From contig CAVWDE010000011.1 in the NCBI GenBank assembly GCA_963753685.1, positions 248,001 through 312,000 on the forward strand: a stretch of DNA of 64,000 nucleotides, in the 5' to 3' direction. Both the position numbers and the translations under genes were made by a program. The notes under the pieces are model-generated. The model had not been told where the DNA came from. It did not search any database and saw nothing but the letters and a program-made list of their open reading frames with translations. Shown one piece after another: positions 28,565 to 37,401 of this stretch (within the stretch, counting starts at the first letter, position 1; each line of letters starts with the position of its first letter). Origin of the DNA: DATAOG01 sp963753685. GTDB lineage: Bacteria > Pseudomonadota > Alphaproteobacteria > Geminicoccales > Geminicoccaceae.

Positions 28565-30055
28565 ATGGCGATGCCGGAGCACATCCTCGAACTGCGCGAC
28601 ATCGTGAAGACGTTCGGCGGTACCCGCGCGCTTGACCACGTCACGCTCAGGGTACGGCCGGGCGAGGTGCACGCCATCGTCGGGGAGAACGGGGCCGGCA
28701 AGTCGACGCTGATGAAGGTCCTGTGCGGCGCGTGCAAGCTCGATCACGGCTCGATCGTGCTGCACGGGCGGCCAATTCACGTCAGCAACCCGCACCACGC
28801 GATGCAGCTCGGCATCGCCACCGTCCACCAGCAGTTCGCCCTCATCCCGGAGTTGACGGTGGCCGAGAACCTGTTTCTCGGCCGCCTGCCCCGCACCCGG
28901 TACGGTCTGGTCGACTGGGCCCGGCTGTACCGGGACGCGGCCGAGGTCCTGGGCCGGCTGGAGTTCAGCCTCGATGTCCGGCAGCCGGTCCGCAGCCTCG
29001 GCGCCGCCGCCCGTCAGGTCACCGAGATCGCCCGCGCGCTCTCGCTCGACGCCAAGATCCTGATCCTCGACGAGCCCACGGCGGTAGTCGGGCCGAGCGA
29101 GGTCGAAAAGCTGTTCGCCATCATCCGTGGCCTGAAGGCCCAGGGCGTCACCGTCCTCTATGTCTCGCACCGCCTGAGTGAGATCTTCGCGATCGCCGAC
29201 CGGGTCACGGTCCTGAAAGACGGCCAGGTGGTCGGCACCCACGACGTCGATGCCCGGATCGACCGCGACTTCATCGTTGGCGAGATGGTCGGGCGGGCGT
29301 GGCGCGACCAGTTCCCCGACCGGGTCCGCGGCACCAGCGACGAGGTGCTCCGGCTCGAGGGGCTGACCCGCCACCCCATCTTCGAGGACGTCAGCTTCAC
29401 GATCCACACTGGCGAGATCCTCGGCCTCGCCGGCCTCGTCGGCTCCGGCCGCACCAAGCTGTGCAAGGCGCTGTTCGGCGCCGCACCCTACGAGGCGGGC
29501 ACCATCTACGTCGATGGCCGGGCAGCATCCATCCATTCTCCCCGCGACGCCATCGCCCATGGCATCGCCTATCTCTCCGAGGACCGCCACCACGAAGGAG
29601 TCGTTTTGCCGCTGTCGATCGCCAAGAACGTTACCCTGCCGATTCTGGACCGCTTCGCCCCGCGCGGCTTTCTCGACCTGTCCGAGGAAAGGCGGTTCAC
29701 CGATGACATGATGGCGAGGGTCGACGTGCGTGCCTCCGGCCGCGACCAGGTCGTCGCCACCTTGAGCGGCGGCAATCAGCAAAAGGTGGCGCTTGCGAAA
29801 TGGCTGAGCACCCAGTCGAGGATCTTTCTCCTCGACGAACCCACGGTCGGCATCGACGTCGGGGCCAAGAGCGAGATCTACCAGCTGGTGGCCGCGCTGG
29901 CGCGCGAGGGCGCCGCCTGCCTGCTGATCTCCTCCGATATCCCGGAGGTCCTGTCGCTCAGCAGCCGCGTCCTGGTGATGCGCAAAGGCCGGATCGCCGG
30001 CGAACTCGATCCCAGCACCGCGACCGAGGAGGACGTCTTGCGCCTGGCTGTTTGA
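28565..30055 (+). CDS. Ribose-type ABC transporter ATPase (two nucleotide-binding domains)
   Basis: 496 residues of the RbsA/MglA type with two ABC domains. Domain 1 has Walker A GENGAGKST and Walker B ILILDEPT but a degenerate signature (LGAAARQ). Domain 2 has the atypical Walker A GLVGSGRTK usual for this family, signature LSGGNQQK and Walker B FLLDEPT. It energises the permease at 26227. Start ATG 28565 (a second ATG lies at 28571) follows AAGGA. The hydantoinase A gene begins 37 bases after its stop. Confidence 0.9.
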   Translation: MAMPEHILELRDIVKTFGGTRALDHVTLRVRPGEVHAIVGENGAGKSTLMKVLCGACKLDHGSIVLHGRPIHVSNPHHAMQLGIATVHQQFALIPELTVAENLFLGRLPRTRYGLVDWARLYRDAAEVLGRLEFSLDVRQPVRSLGAAARQVTEIARALSLDAKILILDEPTAVVGPSEVEKLFAIIRGLKAQGVTVLYVSHRLSEIFAIADRVTVLKDGQVVGTHDVDARIDRDFIVGEMVGRAWRDQFPDRVRGTSDEVLRLEGLTRHPIFEDVSFTIHTGEILGLAGLVGSGRTKLCKALFGAAPYEAGTIYVDGRAASIHSPRDAIAHGIAYLSEDRHHEGVVLPLSIAKNVTLPILDRFAPRGFLDLSEERRFTDDMMARVDVRASGRDQVVATLSGGNQQKVALAKWLSTQSRIFLLDEPTVGIDVGAKSEIYQLVAALAREGAACLLISSDIPEVLSLSSRVLVMRKGRIAGELDPSTATEEDVLRLAV

Positions 30056-30091
30056 AGGCGCTCGGCGATGCCGACCTCAGCGAAGGGAATC

Positions 30092-32164
30092 ATGGAGAGC
30101 AACCCTATGGCAGTCCGCATCGGGATCGATACCGGAGGCACCTTTACCGACCTGATCGGGATCGACGAGGCGACCAATCAGCTCGTGATTGCCAAGACGC
30201 CTTCGACCCCGCGGCGACCCGCGCAGGCAGTGATGAACGCGATCGAGAGCTGCGGCGTGCCCAGAGAAGCGATCTTTGCCCTCAGCATCGGCACCACGGT
30301 CGCCGCCAATGCCCTCCTGCAGCGCCGGGGCGCGAACGTCATTTACGTCACGACCAGGGGCTTCGAGGACATCCCCTATATCCAGCGGATGAACCGGAAA
30401 TACCACTTCTCGCTGAAGTGGCGCAAACCGAAGCCGCTCGTCGAGCGGCGTAACTGCCTGGGGGTCGCCGAGCGCCTCGACTTCCACGGCCACGTGCTCA
30501 TCCCGCTGGAGGATTCAGCGCTTCTGGAACTGGCGCAGCAGATCGAGGCGCGTCTGCCGGCTTACCCGGCGGGGAGCGTCGCGATCGCCGTCTGCCTTCT
30601 CTTCTCTTACGTCAATGCGGATCACGAGTTGCGGGTCCGCCAGGTTCTGCGCGAGCGCTTCCCGGACATCCCGATCTCGCTGTCGCACGAGGTCGCACCG
30701 ATCTGGCGCGAGTACGAGCGCGGCAGCACCGTCATCGCCGACAGCTACGTCAAGCCGGTCATCCAGGAGTACATCAGGAGCACCCGTCAAGGGCTCGCCG
30801 CCGAGCAGCTGCACACGCCCTGGGCTCTGATGAAGTCGAATGGCGGCAGGACGACGCCCGAGCTCGCGGAAGCAGAACCGATCCAGCTGCTGCTGTCGGG
30901 CCTGGCCGGTGGGTTGATCGCCGGGCACTTCTTCGGCCAACTCATGGGGCTCGACAACCTCGTGACCCTCGACATGGGGGGCACGAGTTGCGATGTCGGC
31001 CTGATCCGCGGCGGCCGAATTGGCTACTCGACCAATTTCGAGATCGAGTTCGGCCTGCCGGTCGCGACCCCGACGATCGACCTCACCACCATCGGCGCCG
31101 GCGGCGGCAGCATCGCCTGGATCGACAAGGGCGGGCTCCTGCGCGTCGGGCCGCAGAGCGCAGGGGCCGAGCCGGGCCCGGTCTGCTATGACACCGGCGG
31201 CGAGGAGGTGACCGTCACCGACGCCAACCTGGTGCTGGGCCGTCTCAACCCCGACTACTTCCTGGGCGGCAAGATCGTCCTCAATGTGGCCAAGGCGAGC
31301 GAGGCGGTGGCCAAGCTCGGCGAGCGGCTGGGGCTCGACCGCCATGCGGCCGCCCAGGCGGTGCTCGACATCGCCAATGAGAACATGGCGAACGCGATCC
31401 GCGTGCTGTCGATCGACCGGGGGCTCGATCCGCGCGAGTTCGCGCTGGTCGCCTTCGGTGGTGCGGGACCGCTGCATGCCTGCGACATCGCCGCGAAGGT
31501 GGGTATGACGCAGGTGGTCGTTCCGATCTACCCGGGACTGACCTCGGCCTTCGGCGCCTTGATCGCCGCCCCCAAGGTCAACAAGGTCTGGAGCAAGCAC
31601 TTCCGCTCGGATTCGACCGATGCCGCGACCGTCGATGAGCATTTCGAGGACCTGGTCGCCACCGTGATCGCCGAGCTGCGCGCCGAGGGCTACGGCGGCG
31701 CGGCGCAGGTCGCGCGATCCATCAGCATGCGCTACTGGGGCCAGAACTATGAGCAGGACGTGCCGGTGCCGGAGGGCAAGGTGACGCCTGCGCTGCTGCA
31801 ACAGACGCTCACAGCCTTCCATCGGCTGCACGAGCAGTTCTATGGCTACGTCATCGGCGGCGAGACGATCGAGTTGATCCGCTTCAATGTCGAGGCGACG
31901 GGGGAGCTGGCGCCGCCCTCGCTGCCGTCGCTGCCCGAGGATGGTGGGCCGGACGCGCGGCAGGTGACCCGCCCGGTGTTCTTCCAGGGCCACGGCCTGA
32001 TCGACTGCCCGATCGTGCAGCGCCAGGACCTGCGGGCGGGCTTCCAGGCCCCGGGCCCCATGGTCGTCGAGGAGATCGTCTCGACCACGCTGGTCCACCC
32101 CGGTCAGCGGGTCGCGGTCGACCGGGTCGGGGTGATCCGCATCGACCTGGCATCGCGCCCATGA
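30092..32164 (+). CDS. Hydantoinase/oxoprolinase A subunit (HyuA-like), copy 1
   Basis: About 690 residues with the Hsp70/actin-like ATPase elements of HyuA: RIGIDTGGTFTDLIGID at the N-terminus and the second phosphate loop TLDMGGTSCDVGL. The family performs ATP-dependent opening of cyclic amides such as N-methylhydantoin or 5-oxoproline, or carboxylations in the acetone/acetophenone carboxylase branch. ATG 30092 is preferred (GAAGGG 5 bases upstream); 30068 and 30107 are alternatives. It is followed by its B partner after 85 bases and sits directly behind the ribose-type importer. Confidence 0.85.
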   Translation: MESNPMAVRIGIDTGGTFTDLIGIDEATNQLVIAKTPSTPRRPAQAVMNAIESCGVPREAIFALSIGTTVAANALLQRRGANVIYVTTRGFEDIPYIQRMNRKYHFSLKWRKPKPLVERRNCLGVAERLDFHGHVLIPLEDSALLELAQQIEARLPAYPAGSVAIAVCLLFSYVNADHELRVRQVLRERFPDIPISLSHEVAPIWREYERGSTVIADSYVKPVIQEYIRSTRQGLAAEQLHTPWALMKSNGGRTTPELAEAEPIQLLLSGLAGGLIAGHFFGQLMGLDNLVTLDMGGTSCDVGLIRGGRIGYSTNFEIEFGLPVATPTIDLTTIGAGGGSIAWIDKGGLLRVGPQSAGAEPGPVCYDTGGEEVTVTDANLVLGRLNPDYFLGGKIVLNVAKASEAVAKLGERLGLDRHAAAQAVLDIANENMANAIRVLSIDRGLDPREFALVAFGGAGPLHACDIAAKVGMTQVVVPIYPGLTSAFGALIAAPKVNKVWSKHFRSDSTDAATVDEHFEDLVATVIAELRAEGYGGAAQVARSISMRYWGQNYEQDVPVPEGKVTPALLQQTLTAFHRLHEQFYGYVIGGETIELIRFNVEATGELAPPSLPSLPEDGGPDARQVTRPVFFQGHGLIDCPIVQRQDLRAGFQAPGPMVVEEIVSTTLVHPGQRVAVDRVGVIRIDLASRP

Positions 32165-32249
32165 GGCGCCAGGCCGGAGCGCAGCCGCGCGGGGCAGGAT
32201 GCGACCTGCCTGCTCGCCGGCGCCATCGTTTGCCGTTCAGGAGAAGATC

Positions 32250-33983
32250 ATGATCGCCAGCCAACAGAGCGAGCCGATCGACTCGGTGACGCTGAGCGTC
32301 ATCAACAACGCGTTCGTCAACGTCTGCCGCGAGATGGGGACGGCGATGATGCGCACCAGCTACTCGCCGATCTTCAACGAGGGGCTCGACTTCTCGTGCA
32401 TGATGTTCAACACCCGCGGCGACCTGATCGGCCAGGCCGAGTTCTGCCCGACGATGCTCGGCTCCTGTCAGTATGCGATGAAGTGGATGCTCGACGAGGT
32501 CGGCCTCGAGGCCTTCGAGCCGGGCGACGTGTTCATCCACAACGACCCCTACCGCGGCCAGTGCCACATGCCCGAGCACCTGGTCGTCAAGGCGGTCTTC
32601 TGGGAGGGCCGGCCCTGGGGCTTCGTCGCCAACATCGCCCACGTCGGCGAGATCGGCGGCATGGCGCCCGGTTCCTTCGCCGCCGACGCGACCGAAGTCT
32701 ACCAGGAAGGCCTCCGCCTGCCGCCGATCAAGATCATCGAGCGCGGCCAGTACGTCAAGGACCTGTGGAAGATCGTGCTCGCCAACCACCGCACGCCCAA
32801 GACGAGCTGGGGCGATTACCACGCGATGATCGGCTCGCTCCATGTCGCCGAGCAGCGCGTGATCGAGCTCCTGGGGAAATACGGCGGCGACTTCCTGGCC
32901 GCCGCGGCGGACCAGCTCCTCGATTACTCGGAGGGGTTCATGCGCGCCGAAATCGCCGAGATGCCGGATGGCGTCTATCTCGCCCAGGATTGCATGGAGG
33001 ATGACGGCGTCACCGACAGGCCGTACTGGATGCGGCTGCGATTGACGATCAAGGGCGACGAGGCCATCTGCGACTGGTTGGACTCCGACGATCAGGCGCG
33101 GGGGCCGATCAACGCGACCTTCGTCGTCACCGCCGCCTCCTGCTACAGCGGCTTCCTGCATGTCGTCTCCGACGATATCCCGATCAATTCCGGCTGCTAC
33201 CGTCCGATCCGGCTCGTCACCCGCCCCGGCACCATCGTCAACGTCAAGCACCCCGGACCGTCGGTCGGCGGCAACACGGAGACCCACCCCCACATCCAGA
33301 ACGTCGTCCTGCGGGCGCTGGCGGGTGCCGTGCCGGACCGGGTGGAGGCGATGGAGGGCGCGACCGCCTGCAACTTCCTGTTCGGCGGCTTCCATCCGGA
33401 ATACGGCGACTACTACACCAACTACCACATCGAGGGCAGCGGCTGGGGCGGGACCGCCGACCACGACGGCAACGCCGTCCTCTGTCCGAACAACGGCAAC
33501 TGCCGCAACACCCCGGTCGAGGTCCTGGAGACGAAGTACCCGTTCGTCGTCGAGCGCTATGCGCTGCGCAATGACTCGGGCGGTCCTGGCCAATTCCGTG
33601 GCGGCTTGGCCAGCTCGCGCATCTTCCGGGTCACGGCGCCGGAGGTCACCGTGAGCGCCCTCTTCGACCGGACGAAGACGCGGGCACGGGGCATCTTCGG
33701 CGGCGCCGCCGGCACCAGCGGCGGTATCTTCATCAAGAGGAAGGGCGACACCGAGTTCCGTCGATTTTCCGAGGTGTTCGGCACCGTCTCCGATTCCAAA
33801 TTCACGCGGGTGATCGTGACCGAAGGCGACGAGATCATGCTCAACTCGGCGGCCGGCGGCGGCTATGGCAACCCGCTCGAGCGCGCCCCGGAACTCGTCG
33901 AGGACGACTTGCGCCAGGGCTTCGTCTCGCCGGAGGCGGCGGCGCGCGACTACGGATACCGCCCAGCCGAGCAGGCCGGGTGA
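32250..33983 (+). CDS. Hydantoinase/oxoprolinase B subunit (HyuB-like), copy 1
   Basis: 577 residues, the expected length for HyuB. Typical blocks are IFNEGLDFSCMMF, FIHNDPYRGQCHMPEH and GGPGQFRGGLA. It is the catalytic partner of HyuA, forming an (AB)n complex in the cytoplasm. ATG 32250 lies 6 bases after AGGAGAAG. Fairly divergent from the second copy at 37398, so it is unlikely to be a recent duplication. The small Cys-rich gene follows 60 bases later. Confidence 0.87.
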   Translation: MIASQQSEPIDSVTLSVINNAFVNVCREMGTAMMRTSYSPIFNEGLDFSCMMFNTRGDLIGQAEFCPTMLGSCQYAMKWMLDEVGLEAFEPGDVFIHNDPYRGQCHMPEHLVVKAVFWEGRPWGFVANIAHVGEIGGMAPGSFAADATEVYQEGLRLPPIKIIERGQYVKDLWKIVLANHRTPKTSWGDYHAMIGSLHVAEQRVIELLGKYGGDFLAAAADQLLDYSEGFMRAEIAEMPDGVYLAQDCMEDDGVTDRPYWMRLRLTIKGDEAICDWLDSDDQARGPINATFVVTAASCYSGFLHVVSDDIPINSGCYRPIRLVTRPGTIVNVKHPGPSVGGNTETHPHIQNVVLRALAGAVPDRVEAMEGATACNFLFGGFHPEYGDYYTNYHIEGSGWGGTADHDGNAVLCPNNGNCRNTPVEVLETKYPFVVERYALRNDSGGPGQFRGGLASSRIFRVTAPEVTVSALFDRTKTRARGIFGGAAGTSGGIFIKRKGDTEFRRFSEVFGTVSDSKFTRVIVTEGDEIMLNSAAGGGYGNPLERAPELVEDDLRQGFVSPEAAARDYGYRPAEQAG

Positions 33984-34043
33984 CGCGCGCACGATCAGAG
34001 AAGCACGGGTCCTCGCCCTTCTCACCAGCCGAAGGACTTCACC

Positions 34044-34283
34044 ATGTCCCAATGGATCGAGAACGATGCCCAGTGGTACGAGCAGCGCATGCTCCATTGC
34101 GCCTGCTGCGGGCGGCTGATCGCCAAGCATTTGCTGGTCGCCGAGGCCGAGGGCGAACGCAAGATCTTCTGCAGCGAGGGCTGTGAGCAGCTCTACCGCG
34201 ACTGCGTCCTGGTCGAGCGCGGCCGCGACTTTCGACCGCCGGCGGATGTCGGGGAGCACTACGAGGACCGCATGGTGAAGTAA
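34044..34283 (+). CDS. Small Cys-rich (TRASH-like) protein in hydantoinase operon
   Basis: 79 residues with CACCG near residues 19-23 and FCSEGCEQLY near residues 42-51, a four-cysteine pattern like treble-clef TRASH/MYM metal-binding domains. No signal peptide. GAAGGA precedes ATG 34044. Its place between hyuB and the cyclase gene suggests a third, small subunit or a metal-binding accessory of the hydantoinase/carboxylase complex, by analogy with carboxylase systems having a small gamma subunit; the sequence itself does not prove this. Confidence 0.7.
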   Translation: MSQWIENDAQWYEQRMLHCACCGRLIAKHLLVAEAEGERKIFCSEGCEQLYRDCVLVERGRDFRPPADVGEHYEDRMVK

Positions 34284-34339
34284 CCGATGCCGGCCGTGGG
34301 CTCCGGCAGTACTCACCGTCGGCAAGGAGAGGGAGACCC

Positions 34340-35279
34340 ATGGACTTCGCACCCGTGCCCCGCAACGCTGTCGGCACCAGCCCCTACGGTCCCGAGGACG
34401 AGATCGGCCGCCTCAATCTGATCACCCCGGACTCGCGCCAGCGCATCCTGTCGCGGATCGACCCTTTGCAGATCTACGATCTGTCGGTCGACTATTTCAT
34501 GGGCATGCCGACCTGGGTCGCGGCCGGCGACCCCACCTACCAGATCTGGATGTCCCACACGCCGCCCGGCACGGTGATCGACAACCTGACCGGGCAGACC
34601 CGCGAGATCAACCAGCACATCGGCTATTCCGGCGATGTCTTCTCGATGTATTCGCACTGCGGCACGCACATCGACACCCTCAACCACTGGGGCTACCACG
34701 GCGAGATCTGGAACCACTTCACCGCCAGCGAGCACCTCGGCAGCCGGCACTGGACCAAGTGCGGTGCCGACAAGTGGCCGCCGATCATCGCCCGCGGCGT
34801 GCTGCTCGACGTGGCCGCGACCAAGGGCGTGGCCATGCTGCCCGACAGCTATCCGATCACGCCCGAGGATCTGCAGGCGACCGCTCGACCGGCAGCGCGT
34901 CCGCCTGGAGGAGGGCGACGTCGTGCTGATCCGCACCGGCCGCATGACCGTCTGGGACGAGCCGCAGAAGTTCCTGATGAACGGGCCGGGGATCAACGTC
35001 CGCGCCGCCCAGTGGCTGGTCGAGGGCCATGGCGCCATGATCGTCGGCGCCGACCAGGCGACCGTCGAGTACCAGCCGGCGATCGACGCGCCGGGGCACT
35101 TCCTGCCGGTGCATCTCTATCTGCTCGCCGAGCAGGGGGCGCCGATGATGGAGATCGCGTTCCTGGAGGAGCTGGCGCGCGACCGGGTCTACGAGTTCGC
35201 CTTCTTCGGCGCGCCCCTGCGCCTGCGCGGCGCCACCGGCTCCCCGATGCACCCCTGGGCGATGCCGCTGCGCCGGTAA
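34340..35279 (+). CDS. Cyclase-family metal-dependent hydrolase (frameshifted)
   Basis: About 312 residues after correction, of the Cyclase family (kynurenine formamidase-like, PF04199). The metal-binding motif HXGTHXDXXXH is complete: His106, His110, Asp112 and His116 in HCGTHIDTLNH. The frame breaks near 34882, where an extra G in ACCGCTC converts ATLDRQRVRLEEGDVV into an Arg-rich shadow; the true frame continues to PLRR and stop 35279. The start ATG 34340 follows an AGGAGAGGGAG run. It probably hydrolyses an amide or formamide product made by the hydantoinase complex. It ends 31 bases from the convergent hyuA2 stop. Confidence 0.82.
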
Positions 35280-35310
35280 GCGGTGAGCGCGGCGTCGGCG
35301 GAGACTATTC

Positions 35311-37401
35311 CTAGAGATCGAGAATGATGTTGCCGAAAGAGTCCAGAGAGGCCCGCGTGCCGGGCGGCACGACGCAGGTGGCATCGTATTCCTCGATGAT
35401 GCACGGGCCCGTGCGCGGTTCGGCCAGGGCGCTACGGCGCACAACCGGGGTCTCGAGCCAGCCGCGCTGAGGCCCGAAGTAGGCGCAGCGCACGTCCGGC
35501 CGCGGGGCGACGTCCTCCCGGATCGGGCGGCCCGCATTCAGCGGTGCGGCCGGGTCGGTTTCGACGGCCCGCGCGACCAGTTGCAGGCTCACGAGCTCGA
35601 CCGGCTCGTCCGCGCCCGCCCGATGGCCGTAGGTCCGCTCGTGCTCCTGCCCGAAGGCCTCCTCAAGGGCCTGCGCACCGGTCGCCGTGACCACGCCGTC
35701 GGGCACCGGCACCGTCAGCTCATAGATCTGGCCGTGATAGCGCATGGCCGCGCGCCGCTGGATCGCAATGGCGGCCGCCGGCACGCTCTCGGTCGCGAGC
35801 TGCGCCCGCGCCTGATGCTCGAGATCCGCGAACGCCTGGTTGAGCAGAGCGAGCTCCGCGGTCCGCAGGAGCCTGCGGAAGCTCCGCGAGCTGTGGTGCT
35901 CCCGCGCCGCGCACAGCAGGCCGAAGGCGGAAAACACGCCCGGCGCCGGCGGCACGACGACGCGTCTGATGCCAAGAGAAGCCGCCATCCCGGCCGCAAA
36001 CAGCGGGCCATTGCCGCCGAACGCGAACAGGCTGAAGTCGCGCGGATCACGGCCCCGCTCGCTCGAGACGGCCCGGATCGCGCGGATCATGTTCGAGGCC
36101 GCGACCAGATGCGCGCCAAAAGCCACGCGCTCGAGCTCGAGGCCGAGCGGGCCCGCGATCCTCGCAGCGAGAACGGCCCGCGCCCGCTCCGGGTTGAGCG
36201 CCACCTCGCCGCCGGCCAGCTGGCCCGGATTGAGGTAGCCGAGCACCAGGTTGGCGTCGGTCACGGTCGGCTCCTCGCCGCCCTGGTCGTAGCAGACCGG
36301 TCCGGGCATGGCGCCGGCGCTGTCGGGGCCGACCCGGATCGAGCCGCCGGCGTCGACCCGAATGATCGAGCCGCCGCCCGCCCCGACCTCGGCGAGGTCG
36401 ATCGCCGGTACCTTGAGGGTGTAGCCTGCGCCGGTGAGCAGGCGGGAGCCGACCATGATGCCGCCGCCGACCTGGTATTCGGCAGCCCGGTTGACCTCGC
36501 CATCCTCGATGAGCGCAGCCTTGGCGGTGGTCCCGCCCATGTCGAGGGTGATGATGCGCGCAAGGCCGATCGCGGCCGCCAGCGCCTGGGCGCCGACCAC
36601 GCCCGCGGCCGGACCCGATTCCACGATGTGCACCGGGGTCTCGGCGGCGGAGCGCGCGGACATGAGGCCGCCGTTCGACTGCATGAGCAGCAGGGGCGCG
36701 CGCACGCCGGTCGCTTCCAGATGGTGCTCGAGGGAGCGCAGGTAGCGGCGGACCACCGGCTTCACATAGGCATCGATGGTCGTGGTCGAGGTGCGCTCGT
36801 ATTCCTTGATCTCGGGCAGGACCTCGGAGCTGATCGCGCACGGGAGATCGGGCGCCAGCTGCTCGATCACCGCCTTGAGCAGGCGCTCGTGCACCGGGTT
36901 GGCGTAGGCGTGCAGCAGGCAGACCGCGATCGCCTCGACGCCTTCATCCAGCAACCGCCGGACCGCGCGCCCGGCATCCGCGGGGTCGAGCGGCCGTTGC
37001 ACGCGGCCCTCGGCATCGAGCCGCTCGTCGACCGTGACCCGCAAATAGCGCGGCACCAGCACCGGCGGCTTCTGCCAGGTCATGTCGTAGAGGCGCGGCA
37101 TCCTGAGCGTGCGGATCTCCAGGATGTCGCGGAAGCCCGCGGTCGCGATCAGACCGGTCCGGGCGCCCTTGCGCTCCAGGATGGCGTTGGAGGCGACGGT
37201 CGTGCCGTGACGGAGTTCCCCGACCTCGCCCGGAGCGAGGCCGCTTGCGCGCAGCGCCTCGCCGAGGCCGGCCACGATCGCGCGCGCGTAGTCGTCGGTG
37301 GTGGAGGCGATCTTCCTGACGTGAAGAGCGCCATCCGCCCGCGCGACCACGATGTCGGTGAAGGTGCCGCCGATGTCGATGCCGATCCGAACGGTGCTCA
37401 C
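35311..37401 (-). CDS. Hydantoinase/oxoprolinase A subunit (HyuA-like), copy 2
   Basis: 696 residues with VRIGIDIGGTFTDIVVA at the N-terminus and TLDMGGTTAKAAL, the two phosphate-binding segments of the family, plus GAGGGSIIRVD and VCYDQGGEEPTVTDANLVLG. The true start is GTG 37401, overlapping the hyuB2 stop as GTGA; the frame is open further upstream but without homology. This copy is the last gene of the minus-strand peptide-transporter operon. ATP-dependent ring opening of an imported cyclic amide is the likely role. Confidence 0.87.
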   Translation of the reverse strand: MSTVRIGIDIGGTFTDIVVARADGALHVRKIASTTDDYARAIVAGLGEALRASGLAPGEVGELRHGTTVASNAILERKGARTGLIATAGFRDILEIRTLRMPRLYDMTWQKPPVLVPRYLRVTVDERLDAEGRVQRPLDPADAGRAVRRLLDEGVEAIAVCLLHAYANPVHERLLKAVIEQLAPDLPCAISSEVLPEIKEYERTSTTTIDAYVKPVVRRYLRSLEHHLEATGVRAPLLLMQSNGGLMSARSAAETPVHIVESGPAAGVVGAQALAAAIGLARIITLDMGGTTAKAALIEDGEVNRAAEYQVGGGIMVGSRLLTGAGYTLKVPAIDLAEVGAGGGSIIRVDAGGSIRVGPDSAGAMPGPVCYDQGGEEPTVTDANLVLGYLNPGQLAGGEVALNPERARAVLAARIAGPLGLELERVAFGAHLVAASNMIRAIRAVSSERGRDPRDFSLFAFGGNGPLFAAGMAASLGIRRVVVPPAPGVFSAFGLLCAAREHHSSRSFRRLLRTAELALLNQAFADLEHQARAQLATESVPAAAIAIQRRAAMRYHGQIYELTVPVPDGVVTATGAQALEEAFGQEHERTYGHRAGADEPVELVSLQLVARAVETDPAAPLNAGRPIREDVAPRPDVRCAYFGPQRGWLETPVVRRSALAEPRTGPCIIEEYDATCVVPPGTRASLDSFGNIILDL

